NCBI RefSeq assembly: GCF_947495255.1
Contig: NZ_CANLYI010000005.1
Coordinates: 62,001-126,000 of the forward strand
Length of the DNA: 64,000 nucleotides
Direction of reading: 5' to 3'
Source: an uncultured Winogradskyella sp.
GTDB taxonomy: Bacteria; Bacteroidota; Bacteroidia; Flavobacteriales; Flavobacteriaceae
The first letter of the stretch is position 1. Each line of letters starts with the position of its first letter. Of the stretch, positions 25,932-35,190 are shown one piece after another. Below the pieces are notes generated by a model. It worked only from the letters and a program-made list of their open reading frames with translations, had not been told where the DNA came from and did no database searches. The translations under genes were made by a program, and so were the position numbers.

Positions 25932-27665
25932 ATGAAGAGATTAAAAATGAAAATGCAAAACAACATATTAATAAGAAATAAAGAAACAAAAGTTTACCGT
26001 CAGCGGTTTTTAATTTTCGGTGTATTTTCAATTTTCTTTTTTCTAGGTTCTTTATTCTCGTCAGCGCAAGTCACTACGGAAATAGACACTACAAAAATCA
26101 GAATTGGAGAGCAAATCAATTATAAAATTAAAGTTGAAGCGGATACTTTATCATTAGTTGTATTTCCAGAAGGTCAAACATTTATGCCTTTAGAAGCTGT
26201 TGAGGCGTTAAAAATAGACACTACAAAAAGAGATTCTAGGTATTTATTATCTAGAATTTATAAACTTACACAATTTGATTCTGGAGTATATACCATTCCG
26301 AGACAAAAAATAATAATTGACGAGAAACCATTTTTTACAGACTCTTTAAATGTTGCTGTTAATACTGTTGTAATAGATACTACTAAGCAGAAACTTTACG
26401 ATATAAAACCTATTATAGAAGTTGAAAAAAGTAAAAGTAATTGGTGGAAATGGCTTTTAATTGCATTATTTGCGATAGCCTTAGTTGCCTTTTTATTGTA
26501 TTGGTTTATTTGGAGAAAAAAACCATTAACTAAAGAAGAAGAAATTGCGCTTTTACCACCATATGACAGAGCAAAATTAGCATTAGAGAAATTAGATGAA
26601 AGCCAGTATTTAGTGCGTTCTGAAGTGAAGGAGTATTATTCAGAATTAACCTTTATCATAAGAAAATACTTAGATGAAAAAGTTTACGACCGTGCTTTAG
26701 AAAGTACAACAGCAGAACTTATTGCACGTTTAAATCTGTTGAAAGATGGAAATCAAATTCCATTATCAAAGGAAACAATATTACATATAGAATCTATTCT
26801 ACAGCGTGCCGATTTAGTGAAGTTTGCTAAGTCTGCTCCTGATGTAGAACTTGCTAAAATGGATAAAACAACAATAGATAAAGCTATTGATAACGTTAGA
26901 GTAAGTTTACCAGAACCTTCTGAAGAAGAAAAATTATTAGACCAAAAATATAAAGAAGAACAAGAGCGTAAAAAGAAGCGTAAAAAAGTCTGGATAACAG
27001 TTGCTATTTCTATCTTTCTTATTGTGGCCACATTTGTAGGTTTTGGCGTAAAATATGGTTTCGGTTATGTAAAAGATACCATTATTGGTCATGAAAGTAA
27101 AGAGTTATTAGAAGGTGATTGGGTAGAGAGCGCATACGGTTTTCCACCAGTTTGGATTGAAACACCAAAAGTTTTAAAGCGTGTAGATACTAAAATACCA
27201 GATGAAGCAAAGGAAAAATTATCTATGACCACTTTTGCTTATGGTACCTTACTAGATGTTTTTAGTGTAGTTATTAATACTACCACATTAAAAGTACCAA
27301 AACAACAAGGTGCAGAACCTCAGGAATCAGACAAGCCAACTTTCGATTTATATAAAGTATCAGAAGAGTCCATAAAAGGTTTTGAAGCTAAAGGCGCAAG
27401 TAATATTTCTGTAAAACGAGAAAAGTTTACAACACCAAATGGAGCTGAAGGTTTAAAAACATTTGGAACCTTAAGTTTAAAAATGCCTAATACAGAATAT
27501 GGTGTAGATGCTAAATATGAATTGTTATGTTTTGCTAATGAGAATGTATTACAGCAAATTATAATTACATTTCCAAAAAATGATGATTATGCCAAAGATA
27601 TGGTACAACGTATTACAGATTCCATAGAATTAAAACCAGACGAAGTAGAAGAAGACCAAAACTAA
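25932..27665 (+). CDS. Two-helix membrane protein of the Bat operon
   Basis: This is a 577-residue protein. A long basic start precedes a signal-like helix (FLIFGVFSIFFFLGSLFSSAQ), and a BatD-like beta-sandwich follows (TTEIDTTKIRIGEQINYKIK). A transmembrane helix at ~172-192 (WWKWLLIALFAIALVAFLLY) leads into a DUF4381-like cytosolic helix bundle (YYSELTFIIRKYLDEKVYDR). A second helix near 350 (VWITVAISIFLIVATFVGFG) precedes a C-terminal exterior domain (LLEGDWVESAYGFPP). This arrangement is usual in flavobacterial Bat loci. Several in-frame ATGs lie at the start (25932, 25947, 25953) and the choice is uncertain. Its stop overlaps the BatA start. Confidence 0.8.
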   Translation: MKRLKMKMQNNILIRNKETKVYRQRFLIFGVFSIFFFLGSLFSSAQVTTEIDTTKIRIGEQINYKIKVEADTLSLVVFPEGQTFMPLEAVEALKIDTTKRDSRYLLSRIYKLTQFDSGVYTIPRQKIIIDEKPFFTDSLNVAVNTVVIDTTKQKLYDIKPIIEVEKSKSNWWKWLLIALFAIALVAFLLYWFIWRKKPLTKEEEIALLPPYDRAKLALEKLDESQYLVRSEVKEYYSELTFIIRKYLDEKVYDRALESTTAELIARLNLLKDGNQIPLSKETILHIESILQRADLVKFAKSAPDVELAKMDKTTIDKAIDNVRVSLPEPSEEEKLLDQKYKEEQERKKKRKKVWITVAISIFLIVATFVGFGVKYGFGYVKDTIIGHESKELLEGDWVESAYGFPPVWIETPKVLKRVDTKIPDEAKEKLSMTTFAYGTLLDVFSVVINTTTLKVPKQQGAEPQESDKPTFDLYKVSEESIKGFEAKGASNISVKREKFTTPNGAEGLKTFGTLSLKMPNTEYGVDAKYELLCFANENVLQQIIITFPKNDDYAKDMVQRITDSIELKPDEVEEDQN

Positions 27666-28669
27666 TGTTAGAGAATATAGAATTTTTAAATAAAGAATTT
27701 TTCTGGTTGCTATTGCTTTTGCCATTGGCCATAGTTTGGTATGTGTTTAAAAATAGTAAGCAAACGGCAGAGTTAAAAATGTCGAGCATTCAAGGCTTTA
27801 AAAACACATCATCCTTTTGGTCAAAGTTTAAGCATGTATTATTTGCATTGCGTTTAATTGCTTTAGGACTTTTAATTGTTGCACTAGCAAGACCAAGAAC
27901 TGTAGATGTTTCTACAAGAACAAAAACAACGAGCGGAATAGATATTGTAATGGCAATTGATGTCTCTGCAAGTATGCTAGCAAAAGATTTAAAACCTAAT
28001 CGATTAGATGCTTTAAAAGAAGTTGCAGCAGATTTTATTGATGGTCGTCCTAGTGACCGAATTGGTTTGGTAGAATACGCAGGAGAAGCGTATACCAAAA
28101 CTCCAATTACAAGTGATAAATCTATTGTGCAACGCTCACTTAGAGATATAAAATATAATACAATAATTGAGAGCGGAACGGCAATTGGTATGGGATTAGC
28201 AACTTCTGTTAACCGATTAAAAGATAGTAGAGCCAAGAGTAAAGTGATTATACTCTTAACAGATGGTGTAAATAATTCTGGGTTTATAGACCCAAAAATT
28301 GCGAGCGAATTGGCTGTAGAATATGGTATTAAAGTTTATACTATTGGTTTAGGAACTAATGGAATGGCATTATCGCCAATTGGCTTTAATAATAACGGTA
28401 CGTTTAGATATGGCAGAGCGCAAGTTGAAATTGACGAAGCTTTATTGAAAGAAATTGCAGAAGAAACAGGTGGAAAGTATTTTAGAGCAACAAATAATGA
28501 TAAGTTAGCTCAGATTTATGATGAAATCAATAAGCTCGAAAAAACAGAAATAGAAGAAAAGAAATATTACAATTACGATGAAAAATACAGACCATTTATC
28601 CTTTTGGCAGGTCTGTTATTATTGATAGAATTATTATTAAGAAACACAATATTTAGAAGCTTTGTTTAG
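27665..28669 (+). CDS. batA: VWA domain protein BatA
   Basis: This is a 334-residue membrane protein, with N-terminal helices (FFWLLLLLPLAIVWYVF, ALRLIALGLLIVALARPRTV), a VWA domain with MIDAS D99-x-S101-x-S103 (AIDVSASM), the GRPSDRIGLVEYAGEA and LLTDGVNNSG strands, and a C-terminal helix (FILLAGLLLLIELLL). Bat proteins were named for Bacteroides aerotolerance and are tied to envelope stress and oxygen tolerance, but the exact mechanism is unsettled. It starts at the last base of the previous stop and overlaps batB by 8 bases, so translation is coupled. Confidence 0.93.
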   Translation: MLENIEFLNKEFFWLLLLLPLAIVWYVFKNSKQTAELKMSSIQGFKNTSSFWSKFKHVLFALRLIALGLLIVALARPRTVDVSTRTKTTSGIDIVMAIDVSASMLAKDLKPNRLDALKEVAADFIDGRPSDRIGLVEYAGEAYTKTPITSDKSIVQRSLRDIKYNTIIESGTAIGMGLATSVNRLKDSRAKSKVIILLTDGVNNSGFIDPKIASELAVEYGIKVYTIGLGTNGMALSPIGFNNNGTFRYGRAQVEIDEALLKEIAEETGGKYFRATNNDKLAQIYDEINKLEKTEIEEKKYYNYDEKYRPFILLAGLLLLIELLLRNTIFRSFV

Positions 28670-29699
28670 ACTCGATGAAAAAATATGGTTTTGGACATTA
28701 CTGGTAATACCGGTAATCATTTTGCTGTTTGTTTTTCTTCAGCTTTGGCGTCGTTCTGCGCAGAAAAAATTTGCTGATTCAGCCTTGTTAAAACGCCTGA
28801 GTCCTAATCAATCTTTGTTTAAAAGTATATTAAAAGTGTTTGTGCTTTGTGGCGCTTTTGCATGCTTGTCTTTAGCATTGGTAAATCCTAAGATTGGTAC
28901 AAAATTAGAAACCGTAAGAAGTGAAGGTGTTGATGTGGTGTTCGCGATTGATGTCTCTAAAAGTATGCTAGCTGAAGATATTGCACCAAATAGACTAGAT
29001 AAATCTAAGCAATTGGTTACTCAGATTATCAACAGTTTAGTAAGTGATCGTGTTGGGATAATAGCTTATGCTGGTAAAGCGTTTCCGCAATTACCAATTA
29101 CAACAGATTATGCTTCGGCAAAGATGTTTTTACAAAATATGAATACAGATATGATGTCTTCACAAGGAACGGCAATTAGTGAAGCAATTCAACTATCAAA
29201 AACATATTTCGATAATGAAGATCAAGCTAATCGTGTTTTAGTTATCATTTCAGATGGAGAAGATCATGATGGTGAAGCTATAAATGTTGCTGAAGAAGCA
29301 GCCGAACAAGGTATAAGGATATTAACCGTTGGTGTTGGAGATTTAAAAGGTGGGCCAATCCCAATTAAACGGAATGGTGTTATCTTAAATTATAAGAAAG
29401 ATAATAATGGCGAAACGGTAATTACACGTCTCGACGAAACTACATTAAGAGAAATTGCGGAAGAAGCTAATGGTGTTTATATTAATGGTAGTAATACTAC
29501 AGAGGTTGTAAATACTATTAAAGAGGAGCTCGCTAAAATGGATAAACAAGAATTTGAATCTAAGCAAATTGCAGATTTTAAAGACCAATTTCAATGGTTT
29601 CTTGGTTTAGGAATTTTGTTGTTATTCATTGATATTTTCCTATTAGAAAGAAAAACAGGTTGGTTGAAAAAACTTAACTTATTCAATGAAAACTTTTAG
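28662..29699 (+). CDS. batB: VWA domain protein BatB
   Basis: This 345-residue paralogue of BatA has an N-terminal helix (WFWTLLVIPVIILLFVFLQL), a second helix (VFVLCGAFACLSLALVNP), a VWA domain with MIDAS D97-x-S99-x-S101 (AIDVSKSM) and LVIISDGEDHDGEA, and a C-terminal helix (WFLGLGILLLFIDIFLLER). The start codon appears to be TTG at 28662, giving MFRLDEKIWFW, which matches the usual BatB start. The next ATG would delete the start of the family. It overlaps batA by 8 bases. Confidence 0.92.
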   Translation: MFRLDEKIWFWTLLVIPVIILLFVFLQLWRRSAQKKFADSALLKRLSPNQSLFKSILKVFVLCGAFACLSLALVNPKIGTKLETVRSEGVDVVFAIDVSKSMLAEDIAPNRLDKSKQLVTQIINSLVSDRVGIIAYAGKAFPQLPITTDYASAKMFLQNMNTDMMSSQGTAISEAIQLSKTYFDNEDQANRVLVIISDGEDHDGEAINVAEEAAEQGIRILTVGVGDLKGGPIPIKRNGVILNYKKDNNGETVITRLDETTLREIAEEANGVYINGSNTTEVVNTIKEELAKMDKQEFESKQIADFKDQFQWFLGLGILLLFIDIFLLERKTGWLKKLNLFNENF

Positions 29700-29767
29700 A
29701 ATTTCTTTAACGCTAAGTCATTAAAGGCTTTAGTAATTTAGAGGTCGTTTACATAATTAAAACAAAC

Positions 29768-30610
29768 ATGAAATTATATTTATCACTTATTGCACTTTTG
29801 GTTGGTTTTTTTGGTTTTTCGCAAGACCAAAATGAAGCACAATTAAAAGCCGAAAAAAATGCTACTGATTTTGTGTATCAAGCAAATGAATTGGTTAGTG
29901 AAGATAATTATGTTGAGGCTGAAATGGCATACCGAAAAGCTATTTCTAAAGCACCAAGTAAGGCTGTTGGAGCTTATAATTTAGCGCACTCGTATTATAA
30001 GAAAGGTAGTTTTGATGAAGCTCTCTTTAGAAGTCAAGAAGCTGCAAAAAACGCAACCAATAAAATTGAAAAACATAGAGCTTTTCATAATATGGGTAAT
30101 ATTTTAATGGAAAGTAAGCAGTGTAAAGAAGCGGTTGAAGCTTATAAAAATGCATTAAGAAGTAATCCTAATGATGAAGAAACACGTTATAATTTGGCTA
30201 TAGCAAAAGATTGTGCTAATCAGCAAGAAGATGGTGGAGGCGAAGAAGATAAAAAGGACGAGAATAAAGACCAAGAGCAAGACAAAGAAGACGACCAAAA
30301 AAAGGAAGACGATAACAAAGACAATAAGGATAATAAAGATAAAAAGGACGAAGGCGACCAAGATAAAAAAGATGGTGATCAGGAGAAAGATGATGAAGGA
30401 AAGCCTAAAGACGACAAAAAAGATGATGGTAAAGGCGATAAGGATAATAAAGATAAAAACCAAAAACAAAAGCCAAAACCAGGGCAAATGTCTCCTCAGC
30501 AAGTAAAAAATATTCTAGAAGCGATGCAAAACCAAGAGCAAAAAGTTCAAGAAAAAATGAATGCTGAAAAGCAAAAAGGCGTTAAAGTAAAGACTGAAAA
30601 AGATTGGTAG
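29768..30610 (+). CDS. batC: TPR protein BatC
   Basis: This is a 280-residue exported protein: signal peptide to residue ~20 (LLVGFFGFSQ), three TPRs over ~30-150 (ANELVSEDNYVEAEMAYRKA, AVGAYNLAHSYYKKGSFDEA, AFHNMGNILMESKQCKEAV), then ~85 residues almost entirely of K, D, E, Q and N, and a conserved tail MSPQQVKNILEAMQNQEQKV. The highly charged linker is typical of BatC. It yields long spurious open frames in other phases, which I do not call. It likely scaffolds BatA/BatB in the periplasm. Confidence 0.92.
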   Translation: MKLYLSLIALLVGFFGFSQDQNEAQLKAEKNATDFVYQANELVSEDNYVEAEMAYRKAISKAPSKAVGAYNLAHSYYKKGSFDEALFRSQEAAKNATNKIEKHRAFHNMGNILMESKQCKEAVEAYKNALRSNPNDEETRYNLAIAKDCANQQEDGGGEEDKKDENKDQEQDKEDDQKKEDDNKDNKDNKDKKDEGDQDKKDGDQEKDDEGKPKDDKKDDGKGDKDNKDKNQKQKPKPGQMSPQQVKNILEAMQNQEQKVQEKMNAEKQKGVKVKTEKDW

Positions 30611-30630
30611 ATTAGTTCGTAATTACAGCA

Positions 30631-32403
30631 ATGAAATTCATAAAATACATATCAATAATATGCCTCATACTTGCTACAAGTATGGCTTCTGCACAAGTTA
30701 AATTTGAGGCTAAAGTCAGTAAGAAAAAATTAGGTGCTAACGAGCGCTTGCGTATCGATTTTGAAATGAATAAAGATGGTGACAATTTTGAGCCGCCAAG
30801 CTTTGCAGATTTTGATGTGGTTGGTGGCCCTAATACTTCGGTTAGTAATTATTCTAGAAACGGACAACGTTCTTATAATAAGACATATAGCTATTTCTTA
30901 GCGCCAAAAAAACAAGGGAAATTTACAATTAAACAAGCCACCATAGAGATAGATGGTGAAACTTATAAAACCTTTCCAATTACCATTGAAGTTACCAAAG
31001 CAATAACTAAACCTAATGGAGACACAGCTGCTTCAGATTTGGCAGAAGAAAGCATACACTTAGTCGCTGAGGTTTCTAATGCTAACCCGTATTTAAATGA
31101 AGCTATAACGGTAGTTTATAAACTATATGTTTCTGAGGAAATTGGTGTAAGTAGTAATTGGAGAGAAAAGGAAATTCCTAGATTTAATGATTTTTGGAGT
31201 CAGAATATTGAAATAAAAGGCCTCAATATTTTAGAAGGTGAGTATAAAGGTAAAAATTACCGTTATGTTGTTTTAAGAAAAACAGTGCTTTACCCTCAAA
31301 AAACAGGAAGTTTAAAAATTGAGCCTTTAGTGATGGATATCACTGCTGAAGTGCGCTCTAATAAACGTGATATCTTTGGGAGACAATTAATGACTAAAAT
31401 CCCTAAAGAAGTTACTGCAGGCAGTAGAACTATAAATGTAAAACCATTACCAGAAGAAGGAAAACCTTCAGATTTTAAAGGTGCCGTTGGTAATTATTCA
31501 TTTAAAGTAACAACAAGTAAAACGCAATTAAATGCTACAGAATCCCTTCAAGCTAAAATTGAAGTTACAGGAAAAGGAAATTTAAAACTGTTTGAATTAC
31601 CAAAATTAACCGTTCCAAGTTCATTAGAAGTATACGAACCTGAACATAAAGAAAATATTAGAACTAATTTAAGTGGGATGCAAGGTGGTATTTCAGATAC
31701 GTACACTATTGTTCCGCAATACAGAGGGAAATATCCTGTGCCTAGTATTTCATTTTCATATTTTAACCCAGAGAAGGAAATTTATAATCGTATTACCTCA
31801 GACGAGATTGTTATAGATGTCATAGAAGGACCAACAGCTGGTAATACAAATAGTGAAAATGCAACAGCAAGCACAAAACAAACTGTAAACCCTAATACAA
31901 ACACTTTCGCTTTTATAAAAACAACATCTAATTGGACTAATGTAAAATCAGAACCTTTCTTTAGATCTTCAGCCTTTTGGTCGTTAACGTTATTACCGTT
32001 TTTAGCGATTCCATTAGCTATAATGATAAGACGTAAAAAGGATAAGCGAGATGCTGATGTGCAAGGAAACCGTATTAGAAAAGCAGATCGTTTAGCCAAA
32101 AAATATTTAGGTGAAGCTAAAAAGGCAATGGGGCAAAAAGAATCATTTTACTTAGCCCTAGAAAAAGCACTTCATAATTATTTAAAAGCAAAATTAAATA
32201 TTGAAACTAGCGATTTTAATAAAGAAAAAATTGAAAGCCTATTATCAGAACGCCAAGTAGAAAGCGATGTAGTTTCCGATTTTATTTCAATTTTAGAAAA
32301 TTGTGAATTGGCACGTTACACTCCAATTACACAAGTGACTATGCAGAATGATTATGATAAGGCAGCAAAAACAATTTCATTAATAGATAAACAACTGAGA
32401 TAA
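30631..32403 (+). CDS. batD: BatD family protein
   Basis: This 590-residue protein has a signal peptide (ILATSMASAQ), a series of beta-sandwich domains of the BatD type (KFEAKVSKKKLGANERLRID, FLAPKKQGKFTIKQATIEI, LYPQKTGSLKIEPLVM, IVPQYRGKYPVPSISFSYFN) and a helix at ~447-465 (FWSLTLLPFLAIPLAIMI). A cytosolic helical tail follows (LALEKALHNYLKAKLNIETS). It follows BatC by 20 bases, and its stop is one base from the BatE start. Size and order fit the family. Confidence 0.92.
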   Translation: MKFIKYISIICLILATSMASAQVKFEAKVSKKKLGANERLRIDFEMNKDGDNFEPPSFADFDVVGGPNTSVSNYSRNGQRSYNKTYSYFLAPKKQGKFTIKQATIEIDGETYKTFPITIEVTKAITKPNGDTAASDLAEESIHLVAEVSNANPYLNEAITVVYKLYVSEEIGVSSNWREKEIPRFNDFWSQNIEIKGLNILEGEYKGKNYRYVVLRKTVLYPQKTGSLKIEPLVMDITAEVRSNKRDIFGRQLMTKIPKEVTAGSRTINVKPLPEEGKPSDFKGAVGNYSFKVTTSKTQLNATESLQAKIEVTGKGNLKLFELPKLTVPSSLEVYEPEHKENIRTNLSGMQGGISDTYTIVPQYRGKYPVPSISFSYFNPEKEIYNRITSDEIVIDVIEGPTAGNTNSENATASTKQTVNPNTNTFAFIKTTSNWTNVKSEPFFRSSAFWSLTLLPFLAIPLAIMIRRKKDKRDADVQGNRIRKADRLAKKYLGEAKKAMGQKESFYLALEKALHNYLKAKLNIETSDFNKEKIESLLSERQVESDVVSDFISILENCELARYTPITQVTMQNDYDKAAKTISLIDKQLR

Positions 32404-32404
32404 T

Positions 32405-33163
32405 ATGAGAGCTATTACCTTATTACTTATTTGTTGTTTTAGCCTTGTTGGGTTTGCACAAAATGATAAAGCGTTTAGCGAAGCAAATACGTTGTATAAC
32501 GACGGAAAATATGCTGAAGCTATTGATACGTATGAGTCTATTTTAAATGCTAAGGAGCATTCTGCTGAGTTATATTTTAACTTAGGAAATGCCAATTATA
32601 AGCTTAACAATATTGCACCTAGCATTTATTATTATGAAAAAGCATTGCTTTTAGATCCTAACGATAAGGATATTCAAAACAATTTAGCATTTGCGCAAAA
32701 CATGACTATAGATGCTGTTGATGTTGTTCCCAAAGTTGGTTTTTCTAGACTGATAAATAATTTAGTCAATACATTTAATATAGATACTTGGGCTATAATT
32801 GCGGTAGGAGGTGTGCTTTTATTCGTAATTATATTTTTAGCTTATCACTTCTCTTATTCATCTTCAAAGAAACGAATAGCTTTTGTAACTAGCATAGTAA
32901 GTTTAGTTGTAGCTTGCTTTTCTGTTGTGATGGCGTTTCAAAAAGAAGCTTTGAGCAAAAAGGATAATCCTGCCATTGTTTTTGCTCAAGAAAGTAGAGT
33001 GAAAACGGATCCTAATGCTACTAGCGAAGAAGTGTTTAGATTGCATGAAGGTACAAAGGTGCAAGTCGTAGAAACTTATGACGACTGGAAAAAAATTCAA
33101 CTATCCGATAATTCTACAGGATGGATTCCTTCAAAAGATATAAAACTGTTGAAGAATTTTTAG
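32405..33163 (+). CDS. batE: TPR/SH3 protein BatE
   Basis: This is a 252-residue protein: signal peptide (ICCFSLVGFAQ), two TPRs over ~22-90 (SEANTLYNDGKYAEAIDTYE, SAELYFNLGNANYKLNN), two membrane helices at ~120-180 (WAIIAVGGVLLFVIIFLAYH, FVTSIVSLVVACFSVVMAF), then a bacterial SH3 domain to the C-terminus (IVFAQESRVKTDPNATSEEV, GTKVQVVETYDDWKKIQL, TGWIPSKDIKLL). It is the last gene of the MoxR/Bat operon. I saw no hairpin terminator after it. Confidence 0.9.
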   Translation: MRAITLLLICCFSLVGFAQNDKAFSEANTLYNDGKYAEAIDTYESILNAKEHSAELYFNLGNANYKLNNIAPSIYYYEKALLLDPNDKDIQNNLAFAQNMTIDAVDVVPKVGFSRLINNLVNTFNIDTWAIIAVGGVLLFVIIFLAYHFSYSSSKKRIAFVTSIVSLVVACFSVVMAFQKEALSKKDNPAIVFAQESRVKTDPNATSEEVFRLHEGTKVQVVETYDDWKKIQLSDNSTGWIPSKDIKLLKNF

Positions 33164-33196
33164 AAACAATTTAACAGTATGTTAATTTCTTAATAT

Positions 33197-33204
33197 TATA
33201 TTTG
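33197..33204 (+). promoter_or_regulatory. -7 box TATATTTG
   Basis: This is a perfect match to TAnnTTTG followed by CGAC. It ends only 6 bases before the ATG at 33211, so transcription would start at or near that codon. No TTG is seen around -33. Confidence 0.45.
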
Positions 33205-33210
33205 CGACTT

Positions 33211-33504
33211 ATGTTTCAGAAATATAAATATAGATCAGCAATATTTTTCACCATTGTATTAATGGGATTAATATCTGCGCCTACAATTATATTATCTATT
33301 GATGATTCTGTAGATGTAACATGTTTCTATAGTATTACAGAAGAGGAAGAAAATCATGCTGAAAAATTGATTTTCGAAAAAATAAACCTTGATACTGCAA
33401 GTTTGTTTGAAGATCATACAAACACAAATCACATTGGGTATACGTTTAAAAACTATCCAATACCGCACTTAAATCTCATTTCTCCACCACCCGATTTTAT
33501 TTAA
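33211..33504 (+). CDS. Small membrane-anchored or exported protein
   Basis: This is a 97-residue protein with a basic start (MFQKYKYRS), one hydrophobic helix (AIFFTIVLMGLISAPTIIL) and a small acidic exterior (DDSVDVTCFYSITEEEENHA) ending in a proline-rich tail (SPPPDFI). An in-frame TTG at 33202 would add three residues and is less likely. The promoter-like box at 33197 would give a leaderless transcript, so the real start could also be the ATG inside MGLISAP. It sits just before the SulP/carbonic anhydrase cluster and may belong to it. No family is recognised. Confidence 0.6.
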   Translation: MFQKYKYRSAIFFTIVLMGLISAPTIILSIDDSVDVTCFYSITEEEENHAEKLIFEKINLDTASLFEDHTNTNHIGYTFKNYPIPHLNLISPPPDFI

Positions 33505-33553
33505 TATTTTTTCGTTCTGACAGTTATTGTCACTAAAATAAATATTAAAATAA

Positions 33554-33574
33554 CTATTGAATTTACTTCAATAG
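33554..33574. promoter_or_regulatory. 8-5-8 inverted repeat before the first SulP gene
   Basis: CTATTGAA (33554-33561) and TTCAATAG (33567-33574) are perfectly complementary and end 19 bases before the ATG at 33594. A weaker repeat, TGACA/TGTCA, lies at 33518-33532. These could be an operator or an mRNA hairpin close to the ribosome-binding site. Confidence 0.5.
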
Positions 33575-33593
33575 CATAAAATCATTATATCAA

Positions 33594-35186
33594 ATGTTTA
33601 AAACATTAAAAAACGACTTGCCAGCAAGTGTCGTTGTATTTTTCGTAGCCTTACCTTTATGTTTAGGTATTGCTTTAGCCAGTGGAGCACCTCTTTTTTC
33701 TGGATTAATCGCCGGAATCATTGGAGGAACTATAGTAGGAGCTTTAAGTGGTTCTAAAATTGGAGTTAGTGGACCTGCAGCAGGTTTGGCTGCAATTGTA
33801 TTAACAGCAATAGGTACTTTAGGTGGTTATGAAAACTTTTTAGTTGCTGTTGTTTTAGGAGGTGTTATTCAATTAATTTTTGGCTTTTTAAAAGCAGGAA
33901 TTATAGGGTATTATTTTCCATCTTCTGTAATTAAAGGAATGCTAACAGGTATTGGTATTATTATAATTTTGAAACAAATACCACACTTTTTTGGTTATGA
34001 TGCAGAACCAGAAGGAGCAGATAGTTTTTTAGAGACCTCTGGAGAAAATACATTTTCTGCAATTTTACATATTTTCGATAACCTTATTATAGGTTCTATG
34101 ATCGTTGGCTTTATAGCTTTGGGTATATTGCTGTTATGGAGTAACGTTTTAGTTAAGAAAGGAAAGTTTTTTGAAATCATTCAAGGTCCTTTAGTTGCGG
34201 TTGTAGTCGGTATAGTTTTCTATATCGTAACGCAATCTAACGAGAGCCTTGCTATTGCAAAATCACACTTGGTAAGTGTTCCTGTTCCAGATAGTTTAGA
34301 TTCGTTTATTGGTCAATTTAGTTTTCCGAATTTTGCTGCTATAACTAATCCAGAAGTTTGGATTATTGCCTTTACCATTGCATTAGTAGCAAGTTTAGAA
34401 ACCTTATTATGTGTAGAAGCAACAGATAAATTAGATCCAGATAAAAATGTAACTCCAACAAATAGAGAGTTATTAGCTCAAGGTACAGGTAATATCTTAT
34501 CTGGTTTAGTAGGTGGACTTCCAATCACTCAAGTTATTGTTAGAAGTTCAGCTAATATTCAATCTGGTGGAAAAAGCAAAATGTCTGCCATTATTCATGG
34601 TTTGTTATTATTGATTTCAGTAATTTTAATTCCATCATTACTTAATAAGATTCCTTTATCAGTTTTAGCAGCAATTTTATTAATCGTGGGTTACAAATTA
34701 GCAAAACCAGCGTTATTTGTTAAGATGTATAAATTAGGCTGGAAACAATCAGTACCTTATTTTGTAACTGTTATAGGAATCGTTTTTACTGATTTATTGG
34801 TAGGTATTGGTTTAGGTTTAGCAGTTGGTATTGTTGTTATACTATTAAAGAGCTACCAGAACTCTCACTTTCTTCATATTGAAGATAATAGTAATGGAAA
34901 ACATAAGATTAAAATGTCTCTTGCAGAAGAAGTAACTTTCTTTAATAAAGGTGCTATTTTAAAAGAGTTAGATAGTTTACCGAGAGACACGTATTTAGAA
35001 TTTGATGTTACTAAAACAAGGTATTTAGATTATGATATTATAGAAATTCTTGAAGACTTTGCTTTTAAGGCTAAAGAGAGAAATATTGATATTAAATTAA
35101 TTTCTAAACGTGGTATTGTTGAAAATCCACCGAGTTTTATTGAGTTTTTTCAATTGAGACCTAAGTCTAATATTAGTTTAAGTTAA
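33594..35186 (+). CDS. SulP family anion transporter (bicarbonate/sulfate type)
   Basis: This is a 530-residue SulP/SLC26 permease with the usual ~12-14 membrane helices from residue ~12 (ASVVVFFVALPLCLGIALAS) and the signature GGTIVGALSGSKIGVSGPAA. The second-half blocks ELLAQGTGNILSGLVGGLPI and VIVRSSANIQSGGKSK are also present. The C-terminal region (~430-520) is STAS-like (TYLEFDVTKTRYLDYDIIEI). With beta-carbonic anhydrases in the same operon, bicarbonate (BicA-like, usually Na+-coupled) is the likely substrate rather than sulfate, but this is inference. Four bases separate it from the Usp gene. Confidence 0.88.
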   Translation: MFKTLKNDLPASVVVFFVALPLCLGIALASGAPLFSGLIAGIIGGTIVGALSGSKIGVSGPAAGLAAIVLTAIGTLGGYENFLVAVVLGGVIQLIFGFLKAGIIGYYFPSSVIKGMLTGIGIIIILKQIPHFFGYDAEPEGADSFLETSGENTFSAILHIFDNLIIGSMIVGFIALGILLLWSNVLVKKGKFFEIIQGPLVAVVVGIVFYIVTQSNESLAIAKSHLVSVPVPDSLDSFIGQFSFPNFAAITNPEVWIIAFTIALVASLETLLCVEATDKLDPDKNVTPTNRELLAQGTGNILSGLVGGLPITQVIVRSSANIQSGGKSKMSAIIHGLLLLISVILIPSLLNKIPLSVLAAILLIVGYKLAKPALFVKMYKLGWKQSVPYFVTVIGIVFTDLLVGIGLGLAVGIVVILLKSYQNSHFLHIEDNSNGKHKIKMSLAEEVTFFNKGAILKELDSLPRDTYLEFDVTKTRYLDYDIIEILEDFAFKAKERNIDIKLISKRGIVENPPSFIEFFQLRPKSNISLS

Positions 35187-35190
35187 AGAT

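Noticed and set aside
30155-30506. Long open frames on both strands inside batC
   Set aside because: They are shadows of the K/D/E-rich low-complexity linker; the translations are repetitive and have no domain.
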